Below, one piece after another: positions 1 through 12,197 of a DNA stretch of 64,000 nucleotides (the stretch's first letter is position 1; each line of letters begins with the position of its first letter). The position numbers and the translations under genes were made by a program. The stretch is taken from NCBI GenBank assembly GCA_002749535.1, contig MZZL01000399.1:496001-560000 (forward strand). The letters run 5' to 3'. The notes below the pieces were generated by a model, which did not search any database, was not told the DNA's origin, and was given only the letters and a program-made list of their open reading frames with translations. This DNA is from Apophysomyces variabilis (taxonomy: Eukaryota > Mucoromycota > Mucoromycetes > Mucorales > Mucoraceae).

Positions 1-1841
1 TGCCATTATTTGGGGTTGGATTCTTGTCTCTGTATTTACATTTGGTGTCGGCCTGTCTCTGGCCGAGATCTGTTCAGCTTACCCTGTTACAGGCGGTAAT
101 AAACATTGACGCAGGAACACGGCTTTAAAAATTTTTGGCGCTAACTTTCTTCTTTTCTTTCCAATATAAGGTTTGTATATCTGGGTCAGTCGATTAGCAC
201 CTCCTGAATGGGTTCCTATTGCATGTTGGTTAACTGGCTGGTGCAACTGGCTTGGCTTGGTAAGTTAAGGAACGAAAAGTTAAAAAAAATGGCGCTTTTA
301 CTTACTGTACCACTCCCTTTTTTTCTTGTTCTCTTTCTATTCAGACGGGTAAGACAGTTCCTTGTGTGTCATAGCAACGGTCGTGTAACTCTAATGGAAA
401 ATGTTTAGTTGCCATCACTTCGGCTGATCTAGGGCTTGCTCAATTCCTTTCTTCAGTCATCGGCATCAAGGATCCGAATTATGATGCTGGTATTTACTGG
501 CAATATGGCATTTTCCTTGTCATTGCCGTCATTCATGGTCTGATCAACTCCATCAGTGTGAAGTACAATGGGTTCTTTAATCAGACTTCGTTGTACTGGC
601 ATTTAATTGGCACTTTGCTGATCATTATCGTCATTCTGGTGTTAACACCTAACAAGGCCAATGCACGATGGGTGGTATGTTTCCTGTTTTTTTTAATATG
701 GGTATACAGAGAAACTGACGTTCATGCCCTCTCTTTATTTTAATTTAGTTCACCTTTTTTGAAAACGACACAGGCTTTGAATCGAATGGTTATGCGTTTT
801 TGATTGGTCTTCTGCAATCTCAGTACACGCTTTCAGGGTTTGACAGTGCAGCTCACATGTCGGAGGAAACCCGAGATGCAGCTCGAAGCGCGCCAAAAGG
901 GATTCTGTATGCTATTGGCACCGCTGCCATTGTTGGTTTGGCTTTTATGCTCTCCGTCAATTTCTGCGTTCAGGATTTCCAGGCTCAGGTAGTCGAAACG
1001 AACATCAGCCCACAGATGACGCGTGTTTTCCTGGATGGTGTGGGATACAATTGGACGATCGTTTTCACGGTTATCATTATGGGGGCGATGTTCTTTTCTG
1101 GATCTGCTTTGACGTTGGGAAGTTCAAGAATGGTATATGCGTTTGCTAGAGATGGCGCGACTCCCTTTAGCCGTTATCTCAGTCGCATCAACAAGAAGAC
1201 GCAGACACCTGTCTATGCTGTATGGGCCAACATCACCTTTGCCATCGTGATTGGGCTGCTGTATATTGTCAACACGACTGCCTTCAACGCCATCGTCTCC
1301 ATTAACACCATCGCTTCTTCTTTGGCTTATTTCATTCCCATCATGCTGAGACTCACATCGGCTAGAAAGTCCTTCAAAAAAGGCCCCTTCCATCTAGGCC
1401 CTTTCTCTGATGTCATCAATACCGTCAGTTGTTTCTGGATCTTGTTCACCTCCGTTCTCTTCCTTTGCCCAACAGAAAAACCTGTCACTGCAGGTAGATT
1501 GGAAAAAAAGAAAGAAAGAAAACAGGGGGAAGACTTGGACTAACTAAAGCTTATGCTAATTATGTAGCTAATATGAATTATGCATGTGCTCCACTTGTTG
1601 TGGTTTTGGGTGGATCAGTTGCTTATTACAAGGTGTGTTGTCACGAATCAAAAAACCATGCTATGGTACATGTCCGTCCATATTTACGAAGAATATATAG
1701 CTCCGTGCCAAGAAGTGGTTTACCGGCCCTGGAAATAGTTTGCAGATCGATCCGCAGCTGGACATTGTGGATGAAACATTTCTACCCGAGCCCTACCATC
1801 CCGATTCCAAGGACCGTGTTGTCAATATTACTAGTTATTAG
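1..1841 (+). CDS. Amino-acid/GABA permease (APC superfamily), 5' partial
   Basis: Membrane transporter of the APC amino acid/choline/GABA permease family (Uga4-like). Exons by frame and splice sites: 1-95, 171-259, 345-348 (a 4-nt exon), 409-674, 749-1493, 1568-1632, 1701-1841. All junctions keep frame. The translation runs through several hydrophobic segments with family landmarks: SAYPVTGGLY near the start, GFDSAAHMSEETRDA in the middle (the conserved loop of this family) and FARDGATPFSRYL. The C-terminus ends RVVNITSY then TAG. The N-terminus lies outside the window. Substrate (GABA, choline or another amine) cannot be read from sequence. The exon 6/7 junction gives YYK-LRAKKWFTGP, which fits the family's short cytoplasmic tail. 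Confidence 0.9.
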
Positions 1842-2791
1842 TAAGTCCAGAACGTTTTTGCGTTCGTTTAATTTTACGTTTTTCTTTCTAGAAAGAGGAC
1901 ATGTCACAAATATGCTATATCATCTTGATACCTTTATTTTTTTTAAACTCGAACATCGTGCAACTTGATCCCACAATCAACCAAAACTTGTTTGTATATA
2001 TCGATCTTTGATTGCATTATTATACTTTTCGCTTGTTACTCTGTTGTCTTTCCCACCCCTTTTCCCCTCTCTTCTCACCTTCCTGCCTATGGTTTGCAAT
2101 AGTAAAAGAGGTTTGCTAAGCGATCTGCGTTTTATTTGGTTCCCATGGTACCTGTCATTTTGTCAATTCCTGTCAAGTGGCTTGTTATAGTTGCTGACCG
2201 GCTGATGGCATAAGGGGAAACTTTCTCTTTCCGTTGTTTAAGGTATATATATATATTATCTTGATATGGTTTGAAAGGGCTAAGAGCACGAGTCCCATGA
2301 TTATGATCAGATGGGACAAAAAAGGTTGGTGCCATTTTTTTTTGCCTCAAAGCTGTAGTACACGCGGCATTTCCCAAGCATGGATGGCTAAACTCAAGTT
2401 TTTCTCTCTTTCAATCTATTATTAAAAGCAACCAAAAAAAAGGGAATCTAAATTCTGATTAGCTCGAGCCATTCCTTTAACAAGAATGGAGCAACAGTAA
2501 AGAAAAAAAAGAGAGGAGAAAGGGGTTCTCGGCACTGGGGATAGAGATCCAAAGACAGCGTCCATATGGAGAATGAGAGAAAGAGCGAAAGAACAACGAC
2601 TTTGCAAGCTGTGCGATTTGGCGCATGATTTCCCCACCCTTAAAACGTTGCATTTCCGTTTTCACTTCTTTTTCCCTTCCTTTATATTCTTCCTTTTGTT
2701 TCCCTTCCTTATCCTTCTTTGGCTCTTGTCCATTATTTGTTATTTATTTCTTTATTCTTCTTCCGAAACTTTTTCTATCTGATTACGTACC
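1842..2791. other. Intergenic: permease 3' flank and E2F 5' flank
   Basis: No coding region seen. The sequence has pyrimidine-rich and A-rich tracts, and a TTCC/CTTT-rich stretch at about 2650-2780 immediately before the E2F start, typical of fungal promoters. Short open frames here have low-complexity translations and no family resemblance. Confidence 0.5.
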
Positions 2792-3665
2792 ATGGCCGCG
2801 TACAGTCATTCTAGTGGTACAGAAAAGAGAAAAATGGAAACCAATTTAATCTGATTTGAAGTTAAAAAACGACATTGATCCAGATTCCGAGTTTGATCAT
2901 GTTGCTTGTCGTTATGACACATCTTTGAGTCTATTAACGAAAAAGTTCATCAACATCATTCGATCCAGTGAACATGGCGAGGTGGACCTCAACCGTGTGG
3001 CATCTGAATTAAACGTACAAAAAAGACGAGTATATGATATTACGAATGTCCTAGAGGGGATTGGTCTGATACGCAAACATTCAAAAAATCATGTCCGATG
3101 GGTGTAAGTCAACAATTAATCCATGAAGAAGATTTGGCGGGGGCTATTGACTGACAATTCCCATTGGGGGGTGAATCCCATATAGTGGATGTCGAAGTAG
3201 CGAGACAGAGCAAGTCGAAAAGTTGGCTCAGTTACGGAGAGCTAACCTTGCTTTGGAAAAGGAGCATGACCGACTGATGGACATGTTACGGGACCTTGAT
3301 CGCGAAACAGAACGTGTCAAGATGACGTACAAATCCTACTGTTACCTTAATCCGGCAGATCTTTCGCGATTCGAGGAGCGATCAGGCAAAAAGGTAGGCC
3401 GTTCTTCTCCCAACCCGACCCCCCAACCCCCAAATATCTCCCTTCAAAAACAGAGCGACGAATACACGCATACAGAGAGAGACGGACACAGCCCCATACA
3501 TACTGTCTCTATTTCTCTCTTTCTCCCTTTTTGTTTCCGCGCACTTCTCTAAATTAAGTTGTCTTTTTGTAGCCTAACGACACTCCACATTGGGTCTATG
3601 TTCCCGCTGAATATATCCAGAATAACAATAGTCATCTGCACTCACATAATGCCCACTACAAATAA
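2792..3665 (+). CDS. E2F-family transcription factor (short form)
   Basis: Predicted 181-aa DNA-binding factor of the E2F family, which controls G1/S genes with a DP partner. Exons: 2792-2816, 2884-3103, 3186-3393, 3573-3665; total 546 nt, in frame. The winged helix runs about residues 15-80 and holds [13 protein letters not shown] and the signature [16 protein letters not shown], which is E2F rather than DP type. A leucine-rich coiled coil (about 95-125) follows, as in the E2F dimerisation region. The protein stops soon after, so no transactivation or Rb-binding tail is seen. The start ATG sits in a strong context (ACCATGG). The first intron (2817-2883, donor GTACAG) is the least certain part. 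Confidence 0.85.
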
Positions 3666-4535
3666 AGAAAAAAGATGAAAAACAAAATAAGCTTTATGGT
3701 TGATTTCGCTCGCTGATTGTTGGTTTTCCTGTTCGTTTTACATGTGCATACGCGCCTAAAACTTGCAATGTAAAAAGTGGGAAAAAAAAACCCCACAAAA
3801 AAAGGGGCGAACGACAGAAAGAGAGAAAAAGAAGAGGGAAGAGGGAAGACTAGGCGCGCCACGGCGCAAAAACGAAGAGAAAAGCGAGAGTGAACACCGT
3901 AATCATACACACAACAGTATCTCTCTTTTCCTCTCGCTCTCCCCAATCTCCCATTTGAATCAGTTAATGTATTCCCATGTGTATCCGAAAGGCACATCTT
4001 TAGTCTATTATACGCTTCATGCCTTCTCCTAAACTCTTCCATCGTTCACGTTTTCTTCTTTTTTTCCCTCTTTTCCTTAGCAATCTGGTTCTATGAAAAC
4101 ACGGAGAACTGGGAAAATGCTCGCTGCAATAAACTTGCACGGATAATCAGCTGTTTGCAAAATCGAATGCTTTCTTAAAGGAAGCGAGAAAAAGTCTCCC
4201 AGGAGAAAAAACCTCGTGCGTTGTCAAAATCAAACGAACTAATGGTAATATCAGGGTTCATCTTTAACTCTGAATAAACAAAACAATAGGAACGCAATCC
4301 ACACCTCGATTTGCGGAAGCAGATATGCGGACAGTTGTCGGGCGAAAGTACGAACACAAAAAAAGCCGAGCAACAGATTGCATAAACTGTGAGTCAATGT
4401 GAAAGGAGTGAATGTAAGGGGGAGCGGGAGCAGGAGGAATAAGGAAAGCTAGTGCGCGGGGAAGGAGGTGTTGGAGTCTGTCACACGCGCTATGTGGCGA
4501 AAAGAATTTCTCGGCTCGTCTCCCTGCTTAAAAGG

Positions 4536-4544
4536 CTATAAAAG
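4536..4544 (+). promoter_or_regulatory. TATA box (CTATAAAAG)
   Basis: CTATAAAAG, a good match to the TATA consensus, lies about 155 bp upstream of the open frame at 4699 and 870 bp downstream of the E2F gene. Its target is uncertain. Confidence 0.4.
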
Positions 4545-4698
4545 GTTATGCACCATCCACGGCTGGGAAATAACCCTAAATCATGGGAACAAAGGGCGTG
4601 TGCTATATGTTCGTGCGTGTGTATGAGTAACTATTTCTATCTTGAAACAGTAATAAGGAGTATCTAAAAACACACAAAGTGAACTAGACACAAGAAGA

Positions 4699-4902
4699 AT
4701 GGACTTTTTAAGACTGAGCGCCTTAGCATCTTTATTGTTATTCATTTATAATCACTCGCTGCTGATCCTTTATTATAACAACAACCCCCTTTGTTCCATC
4801 CAGACACAGACTCTGTATGTAACCTGTGCGAGACTCAGATTAGTCCGGGCTCAGTTCAGAATCGGCGGATTCACCAAAAAAAAATACCAGGTTGTAAAGT
4901 GA
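4699..4902 (+). CDS. Possible small secreted/membrane peptide (67 aa)
   Basis: Open frame with a signal-anchor-like N-terminus and no recognisable domain. Its ATG lies about 155 bp downstream of a TATA box. The gene could be spliced: a GTAACC donor lies within it and a TACCAG acceptor near 4890. Nothing beyond position and hydrophobicity supports it. Confidence 0.2.
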   Translation: MDFLRLSALASLLLFIYNHSLLILYYNNNPLCSIQTQTLYVTCARLRLVRAQFRIGGFTKKKYQVVK

Positions 4903-4973
4903 TTACAGCATAGTATGAGAGAAAAAATGTTAGTCATCCTTTGTTTAATGCCTTTTGAAACTTACACTGTATC

Positions 4974-6968
4974 CTACTGCTGGCGTAGGCACTCCTTGCG
5001 CACTCCATCCGAAATGGCAAGGAACGAGTTAAGCATTTTCATATCCAGGTCGTACGCTCTGGCATTTTTTTGACGACAAAAGACAGGAAGAGGACGATAG
5101 GATGAACTTAGCATGCGCGTACTCCCCGCCAGTGCAATGTTGACAGCAGCATTGGTATCTCTCCCTCGAGTTGCATAGCCCATCTTCACGCTTGGGCATT
5201 CGCAGTTGGTGCAGGTAACACTTACCATGATTTGTGACGCACTTATCTGCTTGCCTCTTCTTATTGTATGTAACCGGCTGCAAACAGTAGGGACATGTCT
5301 GCGAACTTCGAAACTCATCTGTGATTGCAACACATGCGTTTTGCATATGTTGCCGCCTCAGCTTTTTTCCTCCGCGCCTTGTATGTCCATGTATGGTCGA
5401 CCCTACAGTTGTTCCTGCGTCCCCGGTACACATAATCAAGATATCTTTATCTTTGCCGGATTTCTTCAAATGTTGCCGCTCGGCGGAAGCAATCTTTGAA
5501 TAAGCCTTCTGGGTGTAGATCTGTTGAGTTCGTTTCCATTTTCTAACCGACTTCTTTTGCATATAAAACTCTCGTAAGTCTGATCTACCGTCCATTGCGA
5601 CCTGTATGTTAAAAAGCGATGAGAACCAATTCCAAATTGGCAGTTTTCGTTCATATAGTACCTTGCGATAATTAGTTAGATCTTTCATGCTAGTCGCGAA
5701 CTTGACGCTGTTTTCCTTCAACCGATTTTCAATTTCTTTTACTCTCCTTCCTTGTTCTGTGGCCTGTATAAGCATATGCAGTGTTATTAAAAACGTATTT
5801 TCACAAAGATTATGTCCTTCTTACACGCTTCCGATACTCTCGTTGTTTCGCCACTCGTCTAGTGAAAGAAATATTTTCAATATACTTTGCTTTTATCTTG
5901 AATGGTTTAGCGATCTTTTGAAATTCCCAACTTCCGTCGTCGTCATCACTCTTTTTCTCCTCACTCCCTTCTGTATTATCACTGGAAGCAGCCTCCTCAC
6001 TCTCCAGAGCAGTAAAGCGATTATAAAGCTTCAAGTGGTAATTTAACCGCTCCATGGGCAACGCTACTGTTTCGGACATGGTAACAAACCCATAATCAGT
6101 TCCAGAAAACAAAATGTTCTCTGCTTGATTATCAGCTAGGCCACTCAAATCCATCTTTGAAGCGTCATCTTCGTGCTTGTAGTGCTTCGAAGTGACCTTC
6201 GTCATGCTCTCCTTGTCTTCCTTTGGTTTTTTGCTTTTCTTGCGTTCTTTCGCTCTTTTTTCCTCCTCCTTTCTTAATTGCTGCTGGATATTATCCTATG
6301 ATAAATAAACACATAGTTAGCGAGTATAACGATGGAAGGAATATTTACATTAATAGCGATGAATTTCTGATGCCGGAGATCTTGTAGCTTCTTACATTCC
6401 GAAAGCAGCTTGCGGTTCTTTTGTTGTCGTTCCTTCTTCAAGATTTGCCGATCGGCAATCGCACTTGACGTATCATATTTGCTCCGTTTCTTTGTATCGA
6501 TCTGGTCCGATAAGGATTGTATATTTCCAGTACAGTCTTTTATCTTGGCCTCGATCTTTTTCATGCTACTTGTGCTTTCCTTGATGCTTATTTCAATAGC
6601 CGCCACGACACTGCTCTCTTGCGCTTTCTTGATCGCTGATGCAGAAGCACGTGTTGACTTCTTTCTTTTATCGTATCTTGACCTCACAAGCTCTCTACTG
6701 TCTAGAACTATGCCTTGAATGGCTGCAGTGTGGTGCGGACTAACTTTGATTACATGATCAAACTTGAGTCCATGCTTTCGGCATATGCGATCCAGCGCAT
6801 TTAAATCGAAGAATGCCCCCAAACATAGTCCGGGTTATGTCTTGCATCTGGCAAGGTCGTAATCGTCTTTCCGTCGGGGCCGAAGACATCAAAACCATCC
6901 ATATTATTATCCTTGACATTGCATAAGACCTCGAACGTGGTCGTTGGATTTAGTAGGCAAGGTTTCAT
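4974..6968 (-). pseudogene. Fanzor/TnpB-like RNA-guided endonuclease, frameshifted
   Basis: Eukaryotic homologue of IS200/IS605 TnpB (Fanzor family: RuvC-like nucleases guided by an omega-RNA; established knowledge). Reading the minus strand from ATG 6968, two introns join the pieces: 6296-6348 and 5764-5824. RuvC-I is FSGTDYGFVT (near 6105). A basic, coiled middle follows. Then comes IMCTGDAGTTVGSTIHGHTR, then DEFRSSQTCPYC with the likely rearranged glutamate, a second zinc pair CTNCEC, and RuvC-III RGRDTNAAVNIALAG. The protein is about 625 aa, usual for the family. Two frame breaks occur: a G5 run near 6828 (one G short for continuity at DYVWG/AFFDLN) and near 5228 inside the zinc ribbon. 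It may be decayed, or the breaks may be assembly errors. All three catalytic acidic motifs are intact. Confidence 0.8.
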
Positions 6969-9900
6969 TGATAGTTAACCCCGTCTCATGCCCAAGCAGA
7001 CCAATCTATCACGGATTTATCAAAAAGAGTTGTATTGAAGAGACATGTTGCATTTTGCTTACTATGTCTGATGTCCACTATTCAAATAAATCTCATGGGT
7101 GCTGCGTGATTGCAACAGTTTGACAGAACAATGGAAAGTAGGTCCTTACTAAATATGGGACCAGGTCATAGGATACCTTGACCCGAACCGATCAACAGGG
7201 ATCACATCTTAAAAGGAAAAAGGATCAGAAACTATCAAATACTATGAGTCAACTATTATTTATTTTGCCTTTGGCCTTTAACCCTGTCAGTGACAGAAAA
7301 CTAGGGTAATCGGTCAGACAATGAACATTTGGCAAACAGCGGATAAAAAAGTTGCCTATCACATTCTGTTAATTTTGAATAAAAACAATGACATGAAGCA
7401 ATCCAAAAGACGAATGGCTTGAAGAGTTATAATTATGATAATAAAACATCATAGCCTATTTATCAAGTCGGTAAATGTTTATGCAGATGATTGTGATTCT
7501 ACATTTGGCAGCCGTTGCATCTGATCAATAAAATTTATGGGTCCTATGCGCCGTGGATTATACATAGTTTTTTTGTTTTTGCTGGCATATGGCAGAAATC
7601 CATCAAATGCCTCGGAACAGAAAATTCGCTCCAGCCATGCAGCGATAGAATTGAAGTTTGGAAAGGGCTATACGCATCTACACTCAGGAACCATGATCCT
7701 GTTGTCTGCTCCATGATTGAGGCTACCCAACTATGATCTGTCGTCACCAGAGATGGAATCTACCTCAAAGCGAGATGGGTCTTCCTCTTTTTTGGCCGTT
7801 CCACTAATTGAAGCAAAAAGAAAGGGAAATAGAGGAAAGTTGCAGGAAACGTACACTGAAACTGCAAGGAAACGCAACAGTATTCATGGCATGGATTGAT
7901 CTCAAAGTAGTACTCTTGACTGCAGCCATGAACAATGTCCTTTGGAAAGGATGTGTATTGTCAACTATCGTGAGCTTCAATTTTTGCTCATTGATGCCAA
8001 CGACCATGCAAATACAGGACCCGTTTTTCAGTTCATTTAGATAAAGATGGGTTACTCATTTTCTCACCCCACCGTGAAACGAGATTGAGACGAGTTGAGA
8101 CTGCTGTAGAAGATACAGAAAAATAGCTTTTTGTCGCAGTTTGCGCAGCTCTATAACGCAGAGCTGACATGTTATGGTAATACCAATCACTGATACCGGA
8201 ACAGATGATAGAAGAATAAACATAAGTAAAAGAAGAGTATCCGGTGGCTATTGAAATGAAGCTTGAAAGCATTATAAGGGTTATTCAAACGAAAAATCAC
8301 AAGATGTTCATATTCATCCTTTTGGCGAAACAAAAACGGACAGGCCTATTCCTCGCGGCCGTAGTCGGAGTTGGGCCTGAATATTAAAAAATTCAGAGCG
8401 TCACACTGGCGGTCGTTTTGCTGTGTTGGCTTTTCCATTCGCAATATCAAGATAACACCAGGTTGTTCATCGATTCCACACACTGTTCTAGCCTGCAGAG
8501 GTTGTGGTCAATTGCTGGAGACCTTAAAAGGCACTGGTCAGGGCTGACGCTGCTAGAGCTTTTCCTTGATGCGAGGAAAAACGTGATGCTGGTGAAAGAG
8601 GTATGCTCCTTACTAGTTTGTCGAACGTGTATTAACAACAGGCCGCTACTTATTGTGTCTACAACGCTGCCACGGAGACTTTTTTTTCTGGCGAGATAAC
8701 CGATTAGAAAAGTCCAAAAAAAATTGTAGGAGATGGGTTGACGCGTTCAGTTGCTGGCATCTAGCCCAATGCAGCGATCTGGACAGTGACCATACGATTC
8801 ATTGGAGGCTAGCATTGGACTCGGTTCTCCTACAACATTTCACTGATGGAACCCTGTTTAACAGCAAGGTTCTTGTACTACAAGCTAGAAATATCAACCA
8901 GAAAGTTTTATGTCGTTTTGCTGTTGGACCCCACATAAAAGGGCTTTTATGAGTACAAAATACCATGCATAGTCTTTTCAAATACCGTTTCTTCATCATT
9001 TGTAGAGAGTTTCAAAATGAACTCCAGGTTATCATAGGGTAGTAGTTTCCACATTTGAAAATTAGCGAAAAAGGAAACTGCTGCATTAAGGAGGTACCTT
9101 AAAAAAAGAGGTATGCGTAAGTATCATAGTATTTTTCACTCTGTTTACCCTTCTTCATCTTTACACTCTTGACAAGAATCAATTGTTTGCTTTTCTATCA
9201 TGCCATTTTGCCTTCATGCTTTGGAACTGATCATTCTCTGTCAACCAGTAGGTTATGTCGAGCTAACCCTGCTAATCTATTGTGAAAAGCAGAACAATCA
9301 TAAAGACTAAAAAAGACCACATTGCGTGTGTCACAAAATTATTTTTCACTTAATAGCAACATATCTTTGAGATATGGTTATCTGTTCAAACAATGGGGGA
9401 CATCAGGACAATGAGTTGTCCTTTTTTTTTTTTTGATTTCAGATACAGCGATCAAAGCAGTCATTATCAATCACGGTTTGCATAACTGTCGTCCCTTCTT
9501 TTCCCATCACCTTAACTCTCTTTAACCGGGATGTATTCCCTCAAGAAAAGAAGACCACCCCGTTTGCCTTCAGGAAATATATTCATGGCAGCATCATCCA
9601 TTCAAGGATTGATTCTCTACTTTGCGCAAGGCAAGTATCCACCATTAACTCATGATTAACATAGCTTATGCAAAGCGAAATAGATGATTCATGTATCAAG
9701 GAAAATAGCGATATGCTTCACTGTATGAGGATAGTGGAAAGGACAGGGACACGCAATTCAGGTATTTTGCATTCCCAAAGTTTCGTCTTTCGATTTCAGA
9801 GGGTGCTACTGACACCGCCAGTGCAGACTTGCTCGATTATATGATTAAAGCAATATCTACGATGAGCGCTTAATTCAGTATTTCAGCATGGGATCTTATT

Positions 9901-10039
9901 TCAAGATCTGCCGAATTGTAGTTAGTCTCCCCCATTTTCCCTTAGTGCTACTGAATGTAAGACTTTAGCACACAGTAACTGTTGTACATTTTTACAACTT
10001 GTTAGAGTACTAGAAGAATAAACTTTGGGTGTACTACTA
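6969..10039. other. 3-kb AT-rich stretch, no recognised gene
   Basis: Only short open frames without family resemblance. Frames at 8418-8950 on the plus strand contain protein-like pieces (for example LQARNINQKVLCRFAVG) in more than one frame and may be a decayed gene. A short frame from about 9529 (MYSLKKRRPPRLPSG) could be a first exon ending at a GCAAGT donor, but no continuation was found. A near-perfect palindrome CTGTCAGTGACAG lies at about 7285. Confidence 0.4.
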
Positions 10040-12197
10040 TCAAGCACATTCAGTCTTTATCTTCTGCACGGAATAGAACTTGTTGTTTATCCATGACGGG
10101 TGGACAGAACTAGCTGCTGGGTTCCCGTTACGAATGTGTTTGTTCAAATCTTGTACTTTTTGGGCAGTCATCAGGGCTATTTTCTAAAGCAAAAAATGGA
10201 AATTGAGCAATTGTGGTATTGTTTTGCCATATTGTACCTGGCATACCTTGAGTTGTACTAGCCTAGCGACAAGTATTGGCAAAAGCCCGAGATCATCAGA
10301 ACTTCTGGCCAATTGTATATTTGACAGCTGAACCATGGTGTAAACTTTTGGGGCTCGGAGTTCCATTTTAAAAGTATGCAGACGGTTTTTGCACGCCAAT
10401 ATACCACACACCACAGGGTCCTGCACACCGATGAGCAGCAGCCGATTCAACATCGTGCGCATTTCTTTTCCAATCTTAATCAAGTCTGATTCCTGCCGTT
10501 GACGTCCTTCCAGCGGCTTGAACTCCGCAACCAGGACCACAAGCTTCCTACTTAATCCATTTGCGTACACTCCATAATCTGGTTTGTATTCTCTGTGTGC
10601 ATCATCCAGACTGACATTTGCCCTGAAAAGGAAATGGATTTAATGCAACTTCTATGAATATCATTCGTAACAGCTTACCAGAAATGGCCCAGTGCAGTAT
10701 GAAAAGAAAATGTGACATCGAGAAGCGGTGCGAGAACGTCATGTACAAAAGTATCTTCTCTTTCTCTAATGCTCCCGTTCAATTTCAGTTGTGGTAGGCT
10801 AAGAGAATAAGGTCAAAAATGTTTTGCTATGAAACTCATGCTCGTAAATATTATACGTACATTCTGTGCAATATGTTGGTTACAATTAAATCCAGATCAT
10901 CATCAGATGATAAAGCTTCGTTCAAGTAACCGATCGTCAACCTTTGAATGGCCCGCCAGTTTTCATATGATCTCTATAAAGGATACATAAAGTCAGTTTT
11001 GCACACAGAAAATACCATTTCTTTACGCACATACCGAACTACATCGCAAGCACCACGCTATAGCATTAACACTGGGCTGAGGTAAGTCAACAAATAAACC
11101 AAGCTTGTCGATTATTGCAGGATGGAGGTCCGGGATCCCAAAGTGACGAGTGATGGATGACATGATGTCTTCTGTGAAGACATAAACTGTATTCATGGCA
11201 CTAATGCGTGATTAGCATCAGAATTGCACAAGTGTATTCTCCCTTCACCCGAGCTTACAGGATGCTAACATCAGATAATTCCTGCGGGTCACTTTTCGCA
11301 AAGCAATTCTCCGTATGCTGTGCGCACTCATAAGATAAGTTAACTCCTTCTTCTATCCATGACGACGATGGGTTACTGCTGGTATCTTCGTCTTCATCTG
11401 AGCTTAATTCCGCCTCCTCGACAACAAAATATGCGTCATTCCTTTGTGGATGATGATTAATGCTGAGATCGGATATGGGGTCACCACACGTCAAATCGTC
11501 GCTAAGTGCATCTGCACAACTGTTGCTGTATTCATTATCAAACGCGTCAAGCAAGTCGATCCCATCCAGTTCTGCTTCCACCTACGAAGTACAAGCACGT
11601 AAATAACATGGTCAACGCACAGTTAAGAAATGGATAAAGATAACCTGATCATTTTGTCCCTCATTGATATCGCTTTCTCCAAGTTTTGATCGCTTCCTTG
11701 TAGAACTAATAGCAGCTCATTAAGAAACTAGGCCGAAAGCTGACACTGGTGCATAATAATAATAAATCAGCGTTGTATACCAGTCCTCAAGTGATCGGCT
11801 CCGTCGTTAAGACTGATCCCCTTTCCAAACCGAAGTGGGTTGCAGTTTTTAAGCCATCAATTTCTAATTGCGATCGACAGAGTTTTTCGTGTTCGTTGTA
11901 TTCTTTGAGTGTCCAGTAACTCATTTCATCAACGCTTCCTTTCCATTGCTGGAATTCTTGACGCAACTTGTTCTGATTAGGGCAGTTCTTGAGAGTCTTT
12001 GAAAATAGAATATCATTATAACGTCGATTAGCGGTCTATTTATCTTTGAGTCCAAAATTAGTGGCAAAGAGCTTCAAGCTAAGTTCACTGGCGTTATCGA
12101 GACACCAAGCAATGTCATCCATAGGCTTTTGGACCTTGGGTAAAGGCTTTCGATTCATCAAAGAATTTTGCTTTATGGCTGAAGGTTTTTGGGTCAT
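10040..12197 (-). pseudogene. Multi-exon hypothetical protein gene, damaged 5' exon
   Basis: Uncharacterised; I recognise no domain. Minus-strand exons read cleanly with consensus splice sites: 10040-10183, 10247-10622, 10679-10798, 10861-10973, 11035-11200, 11259-11581, 11645-11705 and a 5' exon 11781-12197. The middle carries an acidic Ser/Asp/Glu stretch (ELSSDEDEDTSSNPSSS) and a basic KRSK; the C-terminal half is compact (AEFKPLEGRQRQESDLIKIG). In the 5' exon, coding sequence is interrupted by an in-frame TAG (after TNFGLKDK, near 12040) with clear coding on both sides, and the exon also joins its neighbour out of frame. Either the allele is dead or an unrecognised intron removes the stop. 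The ATG at 12197 is a guess. Confidence 0.6.

Larger units (their letters stand above)
3666..4973. other. Intergenic with a TATA-driven candidate short transcript
   Basis: Mostly purine-rich, low-complexity DNA (3770-3860) with no convincing conserved gene. A TATA box at 4536-4544 is followed by an open frame at 4699-4902 whose first about 20 residues are hydrophobic (MDFLRLSALASLLLFIY). It could be a small secreted or membrane peptide, but there is no further support. Confidence 0.4.

Noticed and set aside
5206..5503. Plus-strand frames across the Fanzor locus
   Set aside because: They are antisense shadows of the zinc-ribbon region.
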